Shown here piece after piece: positions 13,001 through 25,000 of a stretch of DNA of 64,000 nucleotides. This DNA is from Morinoia aosen (Eukaryota > Arthropoda > Malacostraca > Amphipoda > Talitridae), in NCBI GenBank assembly GCA_030386875.1, contig CM059568.1, positions 11,952,316 to 12,016,315 of the forward strand, in the 5' to 3' direction. Every line of letters begins with the position of its first letter. Position 1 is the stretch's first letter. The translations under genes were made by a program, and so were the position numbers. The notes beneath the pieces were generated by a model. The model ran no database searches and was not told the DNA's origin. It worked only from the letters and a program-made list of their open reading frames with translations.

Positions 13001-16000
13001 ATTCGAAGTACCGTGTTATTAAGGGAGCTTGTGTACGTTTTTATGCTTTCAATTTGCATCAAAAGCTAAGACTTGCATTATTTTTCTCAAGAAGTGTTTT
13101 AACGTGATACACCCTGCAGCTACATCTTCATTGAACCTTCAGACAAGAAATTGGGCACCATAGAAAATGGCAGCTACACAGGGGCGACAGGAATGATCGA
13201 GAGAGAGGTAAGAGTAGACCACTGCACGTTTTTTCATAAGGATACAATATAATTTTAACAGACAACTCATATGTTGAAAGAACTAGCAATTTTGAAACAA
13301 TTCTTTGTCATGTGAACTAATTCTCTTTATCTTACATTCGGACAGTCAACCTGACTACGGATCAAACAGTCGAACACTCACGACAGTAGCTTCACTATAG
13401 ACTACCGCATCTATAGCAGTGTAAATCTGACGGCATACCTGTAAATCTGACGGCATACCGTCATGCAAATAGGAACAGAAATGCCTTAGACGATACTTCA
13501 AATTTCATACTACTTTGTAGCGAGTGTTTCACTTCTGTAATTTTCAAATCGATGCAGGACAGAATGCTAGTTACCATGCAAACTAGAATGCTAGTTTGCA
13601 TGGCGGAAACGGGACACTAGAAAAATCGAACGAAACTGTACGGAAATTGGGCGGTGTCCCCCCCACGCATGCAACTCCGTAATGCTATCATATTTATTCA
13701 ATATTTTCGTAATAAAATTAGCTAGCGTTCTCTTTCGTGAACGCGAATGAAAACCTTTTGCAAACAAAATGTTTTGGTTACGAATTAGGTTTTGAATCGT
13801 TATTGAAAATAGTCTTCAAATACTTTACTGAATCTGAACTAAATCTCATTACAATATTTTCAATCGAACCTCATCACAGTACCTAATCTATCATTATTAT
13901 TATAATATTTAACCAAAACTCATTGTATCATTTAACCGAACCATGTGTGATGTTTAACTGAATCTCATTACAATGTTAAACTCAATCTCACTGTAGTATT
14001 TAACCAAACTTCATGATATTTAATAGAATCTCAATACAAATAATATTTACCCAAATATTATAATATTTAACTAAATCTCATTATAGCATTTAACCGAATC
14101 TTATCACAGAATTAAGCCCAATTTTATTATGATATGTCCCGATTCTTATTTTAATGTTTCACTGAACCACATTATAATATTAAAACATTATAAGCAGACT
14201 AGCTAACGGGTCTGTCATGTTCTGGGACGTCAGGAAGTGGATATGCTGATCATAATATTATGCTGACTAGCTAACGGGTCTGTCATGTTCTGGGACGTCA
14301 GGAAGTGGATATGCTGATCATACTATTATGCTGACTAGCTAACGGGTCTGTCATGTTCTGGGACGTCAGGAAGTGGATATGCTGATCATAATATTATGCT
14401 GACTAGCTAACGGGTCTGTCATGTTCTGGGACGTCAGGAAGTGGATATGCTGATCATAATATTATGCTGACTAGCTAACGGGTCTGTCATGTTCTGGGAC
14501 GTCAGGAAGTAGATATGCTGATCATAATATTATGCTGACTCGCTAACGGATCTGTCATGTTCTGGGACGTCAGGAAGTGGATATGCTGATCATAATATTA
14601 TGCTGACTAGCTAACGGATCTGTCATGTTCTGGGACGTCAGGAAGTAGATATGCTGATCATAATATTATGCTGACTCGCTAACGGATCTGTCATGTTCTG
14701 GGACGTCAGGAAGTGGATATGCTGATCATACTATTATGCTGACTAGCTAACGGATCTGTCATGTTCTGGGACGTCAGCAAGTGGATATGCTGATCATACT
14801 ATTATGCTGACTAGCTAACGGGTCTGTCATGTTCTGGGACGTCAGGAAGTGGATATGCTGGTCATAATATTATGCTGACTAGCTAACGGGTCTGTCATGT
14901 TCTGGGACGTCAGGATGTGGATATGCTGATCATAATATTATGCTGACTAGCTAACGGATCTGTCATGTTCTGGGACGTCAGGAAGTGGATATGCTGATCA
15001 TACTATTATGCTGACTAGCTAACGGATCTGTTATGTTCTGGGACGTCAGGAAGTGGATATGCTGATCATAATATTATGCTGACTAGCTAACGGGTCTGTC
15101 ATGTTCTGGGACGTCAGGAAGTGGATATGCTGATCATACTATTATGCTGACTAGCTAACGGATCTGTCATGTTCTGGGACGTCAGGAAGTGGATATGCTG
15201 ATCATAATATTATGCCCACTAGCTAACGGATCTGTCATGTTTTGGGACGTCAGGAAGTGGATATGCTGATCATAATATTATGCCCACTAGCTAACGGGTC
15301 TGTCATGTTCTGGGACGTCAGGAAGTGGACATGCTGATCATAATATTATGCTCACTAGCTAACGGATCTGTCATGTTTTGGGACGTCAGGAAGTGGATAT
15401 GCTGATCATAATATTATGCCCACTAGCTAACGGGTCTGTCATGTTCTGGGACGTCAGGAAGTGGACATGCTGATGGGTCCGCTGGGGCAAGAGTACTCTA
15501 GGGCGGGTGTGATGCACTTCGCCTACGGCTACTTCCAGTCAGGCAGTTCCTTCATCTACCGACGCATCACACACATCCAACCCGACATGTTAATCCTCGC
15601 CAAGCCTTACTTCAACCAGGTTATCATACAGCAAAGAAATTTCACTTTGTCTTATGGACTCCATGTTCAGCCAAATACTATAAACATGTACGCGAAACGG
15701 AAATTCATGGTTTTGTCCCAGCCGCTAAACTAGAATTACATTAACAGCTGATGATAAGGGAAATCTTAATGCGCAGTATTACTATTGAATGCATGATGAA
15801 AGATCGATACGGCAGGAAAGTTTACATCTATAATTTGCTGTTAGTTTATTGGTTTTAATGATCAGTTTCAAAAAATCTTTGCGTTCCCAAATGATTCCAA
15901 GTCGTGAGTGTCAGTTGTATGAGTGTAGCTGTGTAGTAAACGTCCATTGTACGACAGGCAACTAACTGTAGGTCTGTATTTTTACACTTTAACGATTTTT

Positions 16001-19000
16001 TTATGTCCTGATTTAACAAGATTATTACAAATGCAGTCGAACCTTGTTTGACGCCAAATGCTCAAACTTTATTTCGAAAAAGGCTAACTTCGGAAAAGAA
16101 GAATGCCACTTTGCGAAGATAAGTGTACAAAAAAAACGCACGCTGCCAGTTACAAAGACGTAATGTTTGGATATTCATCCCCATTCACTCATTCTGTTCC
16201 TTCATCTCAGGTAAAAGACGTAATGTTTGGATATTCATCCCCATTCACTCATTCTGTTCCTTCATCTCAGGTACGCACCTAACTTTCCCATGTCCACCGC
16301 GCAAATCCACACCTGTGTTATCAGTAACAAAATTACTTACACTTTTCCTCAGGTTTGGCTCGCTACGTTGGCCACCGTGGCATTGGTGGTGCTCACTGCA
16401 ACTCTGCTCAACCACCTCCACGACCGCCAGTAAGACTTACATGATCCAATGCCACCCAAAATATCAGGCAAGTTATTGTGCTTCAAATGATATGAAAAAA
16501 CTGGGCATGTGTTCATTAAGAAGCGCCAGATGTAATTCATGAATTAGTGTCTGTCTCTTTCCGAAACGTGAACATTTGTGGCTCGTAGAAATATAATATT
16601 TGTTCGGTTGTCAGTGATGGTACCCAGTTTAACTTTTTCGCCGCCTGCATGCATGTTTTTTCCCGCCTAAGCGATTTAATCGCTTAAATCGCTTAGGCGG
16701 CAAAAAATATGCATGCAGGCGGCGGAAAAGTTAGACAGGGTATTTACCAGTAAATGTACGGCTATGAAACTCATCTTTGACAAATGAAGATGAGTCACGT
16801 GTGCATGTTCTCACAAAGAATAAATGAAACGCAAGCATAGACTTCCGAAAAGGATTTTCATTTAACTATAAAATGCCTTTGCTGTTGAATGGTGCATGTG
16901 TAAAATATGAATCTTATAGCTACGGAAAAAAAGACGCACTTACTACGGTCGAAAGTGAAATTTTTGCCACACTTTTCAGGGGAAAGTGTGAAGTAAGAGA
17001 GAAACTACAGAGCACTTTTTGGTTTTGTGCAAAATCCCGTTTTTTCTCACACTCGGTAGTATCATTTCCCCGTATCCTAACTATCTTCTAGGAACACTCA
17101 GAAATTTGGACATTAATATGCGAGCACAACAAAAATTTCATTTACGGATTGTCTAAAAAATATTGTATTTTTCCTCACTTGAACGATGTTTTATCGTCCC
17201 TAATCTCGCCCATCGACTTTTTCATCAAGTGTACCGTGTATTTCCAACAAGTACTCCTGAGAGAGTAGACTCAACACCCTCGAAGTGCTCCAGCAAGTAT
17301 GAGCTCCAGAAATGTCCACAGGCAAAATGTCCCTCATAATACAACGCTGCTACTTGAGCCAATAGTTGACATATCCGAAAACATTTATTCATTTTGCATA
17401 TTCTGTTAAACCATTATAACAGCGTTACTATTCCAGTGTATAATTATGTTACCATCCCCGCTTATAATTCTTAATGGAATCTATACTGTAATAAGAGCCG
17501 CGTCCGTCTGTCGGTCGGTCGGTCGGTCGGTCTGTCCGAAGCCAGCCTGCAATGTGTGATGAGCGTATCTGTGATACAAGCTCCGGTCCTATATATTTTG
17601 ACGGGCCGTGTTCACGCGCCCTCATCAACTCTCGAGAGATTGTATTTTTTTTAATTTCTTACGGCCTTTCTCTCATTTCGCCCTCTTTTTTATTTCAAAT
17701 AAATGGGGTGGACTAGTAACGATAATAGTAAGATATTCTCATCACCAAGCAGCACAATCGAGTCAAGCCAGCACTTCGAGCAGATCATGTCTGCAAACAG
17801 CTAACCATGGTGATGCAAAAAACGGAGAACCTGACTGGAAGCCCCATACCCTCCTATTTAATGAGCTTGCATTTCTTGCTTTTTCCCTTACTTCCACCGC
17901 TGAAAAATTATTTTATTCACAACATTGCACATTTGTTAATTGGAACGACCAACGGAGTTTCCTATCTCTAAGACACCCTGACTGAAATAATTAAAAAGAT
18001 AACACCACCACCAACAACCTGCTCCCGTTCGTCTCTCTATGCAGGCACTCCGGCGGCTCTCGAGCTGGCGGATGCGAACATCCGGAAGGGCGAAGTGTTT
18101 TCTCCCGAACCTTCATATGGACGTGGAAAATACTTCTGGCGCAAGGTTAGTCAAGTTTTGTACGATAACACGAACCTAAAATGTACGCTCTGGATCTTTT
18201 GACTGGTTGTTCATGCAACGCACTGCAGGACCAACTCAAGATATTGTGCTAAAATGAACTTGCAGATCTCTGCGCTGTGATCAAGCGCGTTTTTTTACGC
18301 CATTCTCAAAGATCTTGGGAATTTGGCTTATGATTCTTGAAATCAATTAATCGTTTCTGAATTATGAGGTATTTTGAGGACGCGTTAGATTGCAGCAAAA
18401 GCCAAAATTTACAAAAACTAAGACCAATAAAACGACAAATGTGAGTTCAGATGTAAGTCGTTTTGCCTTCCGTAGTTTTGCTCATCCCATACACCAACTC
18501 TCTCAGTTATTCATTCTGTTGTCTAGAGTAAATTAACGTATTCCTATTCAAATAAAAGCCGATATCTTATGATGATATTTTAGATCTTCTCAAAAATCAC
18601 AAGTCGCGTGTTTACCAGTTTTTTCATTGGTACCACTGTACTTTTGTATGAGAATGAAAATTTCAAGAGCTTCATCACCGACTGCTGAGCAGATTCCATA
18701 AAAAACGAGTTTTTTAATTGAATTGAACGATTTTGTATAGTTTTATATTTGTTTCCAAAAATATGCACTCAAATTTAAATGAATTAAAACTTTTTACCCT
18801 ACAGTAAGAAATAATAGTCAAATTAAAATAAAAATTTTCCAGTAGCACGTTTAAATCAATAATGTGTTGTTCTGAACAAGCCTCCTGTTTTAATTATTTT
18901 ACCTCCCATTAACGCTCAAATACTAAAGATATCAACGAGTAGAAAAAAATTAGTGAAGGCAGTACATACGCTCTCTTCGAGAAAACAATCAATCAATGCC

Positions 19001-22000
19001 CTGACATCCGCATGCTCTGAGCAAGTTCCATATGAACTTTTTTATATGGTAACCTTCGGGAACACCTTGCGATGAAAATAGAACCACGTCTTCGTGCTCT
19101 GAGTAACTTCCGTCCAAACTTTTATAAATCGTAACCCTCGTTTACACCTTTCAGTGAAAATAGAACCACGTCTCCCTGCTCTGCGTAACTTCTGCGAAAC
19201 CTTTTATACATTGTAACCTACGGCAACACCTTGTAATGAAAATAGAACCAAGTCTCCGTGCTCTGCGTAACTTTCGTTCAAACTCCTCACTCCGTCCCCC
19301 CACTAACGCCTCACAACAGCGAAGAACCAAATTGTTTCTTGCAGACCTGGCCGACACTCCACGAGGAGATGCTGGCCACATTTTGGCCATTTTTTGGCTG
19401 CTGGTGAGCTTTGCCCTCGCCTCGATGTACAGGTGCAATCTGAAGGCCATCCTCATCAACGACAAGGTGTGTTCGCAATTTTGTTTTGTTCAATGAGATC
19501 TTACTGTAATCTGCACAAGTGTTGCATTAGTCAAGATGAAAATTAACGAAGGTACGAGTGAGTTTTGATCGTAAGTCTGCGATCCATTTTTCTCTTTCTG
19601 ATTTGATTTTGATAGCTTTCTCTGAGTACACAGTGGGTGCAATAAATATCTCATATGTGGTCAAATGATGCTGTAAATACTTGTTTTCCATTATGATACA
19701 ACTCTGATCGACGATATCAAAGAATTCATTAACGCCTTTCTTTAGCAGAAAACGATGCAGGAGCAGATATTTACTTTCAGTATTTTTATATTTCAGATAA
19801 AGCTTCCCTTCACTAATGTCGAAGAATTCGCAAACCAGAATGAATATCTGCTGACCTGGATAAACGGCAAAGTATACGAACCTTATTATAAGGTATATTT
19901 TATATAGATTTCTTTTCAAAATAATGTAACTTGTTCGTTAGTATTCCACACATATGGTTCACTTATGTAACGGTCAATGGGACTATTGAAAATACTCGGT
20001 TTCTATATAAAGAACTCTTGTTGGTATTGAGTAGTTATTCGAATCATGTTTCTTCAGACTTTCCCCGTTATCGAACTATCGAACTTAGGTAGCACAACGT
20101 AGTCCATGGTTTCATGGTCATAAACTATAGTAGTACTTATAGGGCGATTCTTAGGGAATCTTATTCTCAATATAAAAAGAAGAACCAACGTAATGGAGAA
20201 CATTTAATGAGGCAAACGTTTCGGAATACAAGTTATTCCATCATCGGTGCTGGAAGAAATAAAAAGTAATATCAGTCATGCATAAGACGGATAAGGTTTG
20301 AATAAAAATCCCAAGCAAAAACGCAAAAAAAAAGTAAATCATTTTTCTAACGACCAGAATACCAAACTTAAGCGTTTAGGCAATATACACAGTACAAACA
20401 GGCATACATAACCATACACACCCAACATTCTCGTACACCTACACATGGAAATATATGTATACATACACACACAACCACACACATATACACGCACGCACTA
20501 CATGCACACACACAACAAGCACACCTCAGCATACCGCAAGTTAGGAAGTAGGGGCTACAAATAATTTTGTCGCGCTGAAATCGTTATTAAGTGCTGGTTT
20601 GTTTGTAAATATATAAAGAGATTCTAGAATACGGAGGTCTTGTTCATTAAATGCCTTGCATAGAATAGAACAATTAGACATTTTGAAAGGATTATTAGAA
20701 CTATTGCAATGATTTCTAATGGCGGACTGAGAAGGACAAGCAAATGGGTGGTCAGTAATATGAGAAAAACCTGAATGTTGGCTGTGACGGATAAATAGTT
20801 GGAGGGTAGTGCTTCCAACGTACGATTGCTGGCAGCAATCACAAATATACACATATACACAGCAACTTTCCAGGCACTCATCCTGTCGCTCCTTCCCATT
20901 AAAAAAAGACAGTGGTGGGCACGATAACGAAAAAACGTTATCGCGATAACCGATAAATCGATAACGAAAACCTTATCGGCGATAACCGATAATCGATAAT
21001 TGGCGAAAAATTTATCGCCGATAATCGAAAACCGATAAATCGATAAATCCAAAATTCCGATACTAGCGATAACGATATTGGTATTTTAACACGTTAGTTG
21101 CGATGGGTTAAACTGAAGTTCAATATTCAACTTAAATTTAAAGTCAAAAGTGATAAGCAAATTTGTAAATATCAAACATTAACTGGGCCTGTTAAATACC
21201 ACTAATTTAGAAAGGTTGTTAGAATTTTTCTAAGCGACCCATCGATGGGTCGTTTCGCAGCAGGAAAAACCTAACTACGACCCACCGGTGGGTCATACCG
21301 CAATGAATGTGTTAAATAAAAAACGAATCGAAATGTTTTTTTTTAATCTTTATCTTAGAAAACTGAAAAATTTTAGAAAAAATATAAGTCTTTGAAAACT
21401 TTTAGCAAAAAGTAATAAATATTTATCTTGGCTACTAATAAAAACTGCGGTTTAAAGTAAAATAACTAAATTTAGACGAGGTTCTGCAGCATGTTCCCCT
21501 TCATAAACATAAGAATGTTGAAGTTTTCATCAGAGAGGCAGCTCCTCTTGGCCCTGATGATGTCCTTTCCAAGGGAGAACAAACGCTCCACCGCGGCGCT
21601 GCTCGGCATCGCCGTGTTGTACCTCAAAAAGAGGTCGATGAGGACCTCCTCGCTGTTGAAAGCAGGGTCTGCCAGACAGTCAGTCCCTTTGGCCTGCAGC
21701 CCCACATGCACAATATGAGCGGCCTTGGACTTGGTAGACCTGTGATGACCCCCAGTGTCATCCTCCTCATCACAAATGCTGGCGTAGTAGTCTTCCGTCT
21801 CCATGTCATCGCTGCTGCTGCTACTGCTGCTGGCGGTCTTCAGGTCAGCACGCCGCAAGAACTTGACATCAGTGACTTGATCTCTGACCTCCTGACCATT
21901 CTTTCCTCAAAAGCCCCCATCCACTCGAGGCGAAACTTGGGGTGGAAGGCAGTGGCCAGAAGACACTCCTCGTCCTCAAAGGTGTCGGTGAACCTCCTCT

Positions 22001-25000
22001 CCATGGCAGCTAGAAGGCTGTTGACTAGGGGCTCGCAGAACCGGAAATTGCTGCTGGTCATCAAGTTGAACAGCTTCTTCTTCATCCTACACGTATAGTT
22101 CCTGTCCCGAACTCGTCCCGCCCCGTCATGTCGAATCCCAGCGGGAAAACTGAAATTATCGATTATCGATAGTTTGGAACCAAAAGTATCGGCGATACCG
22201 ATAAATCGATAACTCGGGAAAAAAAATATCGGATAACCGATAACCCGAAATCGTTATCGCGATAAACTATCGCGATAATTTATCGCGATAACGCCCAGCT
22301 TTGAAAAAAGACGATATCTTAAAAGTATTCTTATAATAAACATGAAAGTCAACCGCTGTAAAGAAGGTTCGCACAAGGACTAGAAACTCTCTTTGAAAAT
22401 CCCACCTTTCGGCCATTTTTTTACCGGTCTTTGTACAAATTATTTTAGCTGTGTCTACAGAGGTTATATTAAATCGTGTGTGAAAACTTTATTACATAGG
22501 GCCTATTGCATCTCGAGCACGTATCAAATATTTCACAATGAATTAGAATATCTGCAAAAAATGTTTGTGCGTAATAATTTTCCAAAATATCTTGTTAATC
22601 AAATAGTCAGAAAATTTCTAGATAATAAATTTCCCCCCCCCCCCCCCCCTCCTGTAACCTTGACCGTACCGAAACAGAAAATATTTATTGGCCTTCCATT
22701 CCTAGGTTAATTAACTGAACAGTGATTTTCAAAGAGAGTTTCTAGTCCTTGCGCGAACCTTCTTTACAGCGGTTGACGTTCGTGTTTATTATAAGAATAC
22801 TTTTAAGATATCATCTTTTTTTAATAGGAAGGAGCGACAGAATGAGTGCCTGGAAAGTTGCTGTGTATATGTGTATGTTTGTGATCGCTGCCAGCAATCG
22901 TACGTTGGAAGCACTACCCTCCAACTATTTATCCGTCACAGCCAACATTCAGGTTTTTCTCATATTACTGGCCGCCCATTTGCCTGCCCTTCTCAGTCCG
23001 CCATTAGAAATCTTTGCAATAGTTCTAATCATCCTTTCAAAATGTCTAATTTTTCTATTCTATGCAAAGCATTTTAATGAACAAGACCTCCGTATTCTAG
23101 AATCTCTTTATATATTTACAAACAAACCAGCACTTAATAACGATTTCAGCGCGACAAAATTATTTGTAGCCCCTACTTCCTAACTTGCGGTATGCTGAGG
23201 TGTGCTTGGTGTGTGTGCATGTAGTGCGTGCGTGTATATGTGTGTGGTTGTGTGTGTGTGTATACATATATTTCCATGTGTAGGTGTACGAGAATGTTGG
23301 GTGTGTATGGTTATGTATGCCTGTTTGTACTGTGTATATTGCCTAAACGCTTAAGTTTGGTATTCTAGTCGTTAGAAAAATGATTTACTTTTTTTTGCGT
23401 TTTTGCTTGGTATTTTTATTCAAACCTTATCCGTCTTGTGCATGACTGAAATTACTTTTTATTTCTTCCAGCACTGATGATGGAATAACTTGTATTCCGA
23501 AACGTTTGCCTCATTAAATGTTCTCCATTACGTTGGTTCTTCTTTTTATATTGGTCATAAAATGTACAGAACGTGGTTATTTATTTCAGAATATCACTAA
23601 ATACAGGTCACTCAGCTCTCCTCCAAATTACATCTTTATTTGAAAGCAGAATATTTTTGCAAAGTTGGACGACCGCAATCACCTGAAGATATGCAATTAA
23701 CAAACATAAAATTGTAACACCATACTATCAGAGTATAATAAATACCCCTGAGATACTGCACCTCGACTGTTAATATTCCATTTATGTTTGTCCTATCCGA
23801 GTAGTGAAATGGTTTGTTTACTTGGTCATCCAATTTTCTGTTGCTTCTGACTCTCAGGAACGTTTTGTGCCAGCATTATTGCGGGAGGAAATTTAAGCAA
23901 ATTGTACAGTAATGTAAGAGACTGTCCTCCGTGAGCTGCCTGCATCAATGTCTCACGAGCTTTTTTTACAAGTATTTATACAGTATTTATAAGCCTCCTT
24001 AAACTTAAATTAACATAACGAAGAGAATGCATTTACTTGCTTTTCTCTCAATCTTTGGAGAGAAATTGACATGGCTATCGTGATGCACATGGAGGCTTAC
24101 CAACCAAGAATTTTTGTGTTAAAACTCAATTTAAAAAAATTGCAACTCATTTTGTAACTCAATGCAGGACATTTTATGTATCTACTTTATTAAAAATGAA
24201 GTGATTTTTTTGTGGTAATTTTAATGATGTTATGTGGAATGTATGATACTTTTTTATAATTAAACAATGTTTGAGAAACAAATAAAAATATAAAGTGCGA
24301 AAATGAATTCTTGAAGTGCGAAAATGTCATTATATGAGTCAACGGCAATAAATAAATGAATTAAATATTTTTCCCTACTTCTACAATTAGCATTTACTAT
24401 AATTTCAAGTCCCTTCAATTTCACGCACGATGTTACGAGTAGTTCATCTGCTACTACCAATCACAGAACAATTGTCTCGGTGGTCGAATTTTTTTTTTAA
24501 ATTTGGAACAATATCTTCCGATTTCTATCGTATTTCGTCATATATTCACATTCGCTATATTTATTTTTTCGATAACTTTGGCGAAAAATCCCGGTTTTCT
24601 TTTTTTTCTATCTTTGGCTAGTGAAATATAGCAGTTGAAGAATATCGCTTGACTTCGCAATGAGCCTAAACTTCTCTTGCATGAACCTTAGATGAATTGG
24701 ATGAAACTTTTAGTTCAGTTACGTTTACGTATGGGACATGGAATGAGCGAAAAGGAAATCAGTACAAAATAAACAGTAGTAAATTGAGGAAAGTTTGTCC
24801 CACGCTGTGGAGAATTCTAAATTAATAATATATCGAAAATAACTTGTGAAAAATTATAGTATGAATGACACTGAGCTTCACAGACGTGAGGAAAATAGTA
24901 AGGACTGAAAAAAAGGATAATATCATTATACTTCTAAAGAATTTTATGAAGCAAACATTTTGCTTTTAAAACATTTTTAACAGGAATCTTCTTATATCCG

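Larger units (their letters stand above)
20902..22311 (-). mobile_element. hAT transposon, internally deleted, 8-bp target duplication
   Basis: The element at 20910-22303 (1,394 bp) is flanked by AAAAAAGA on both sides (20902-20909 and 22304-22311). The ends read CAGTGGTGGGC and, reversed, CAAAGCTGGGC. Dense subterminal CGATAA/TTATCG motifs fill the first and last 150 bases. The inverted Penelope arm (about 22826-22850) preserves the same site without the insertion, confirming both the boundaries and the order of events. Confidence 0.93.
20115..23561. mobile_element. Penelope-like element, two 5'-truncated copies head to head
   Basis: Two arms, 20168-22402 (minus, interrupted by a hAT) and about 22720-23553 (plus), are inverted copies. 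Both encode a Penelope GIY-YIG endonuclease. The right copy extends further upstream into the end of the reverse transcriptase. GGTCATAAA occurs at 20116-20124 and 23553-23561 as a likely target duplication, with 43 extra bases (20125-20167) on the left. Penelope-like elements commonly insert as 5'-truncated, inverted or partly tandem copies. A run of C lies at about 22632-22648. Confidence 0.85.

Noticed and set aside
17508..17535. GGTC tandem run as a regulatory element
   Set aside because: A simple microsatellite with no supporting context.
21491..22098. Plus-strand frames within the hAT element
   Set aside because: They are antisense shadows of the hAT transposase remnant on the minus strand.
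22749..23183. 144-codon plus-strand frame with hydrophobic stretches
   Set aside because: Most of it is the wrong frame of the Penelope GIY-YIG domain. Only the last part (after the frameshift) is the true frame.
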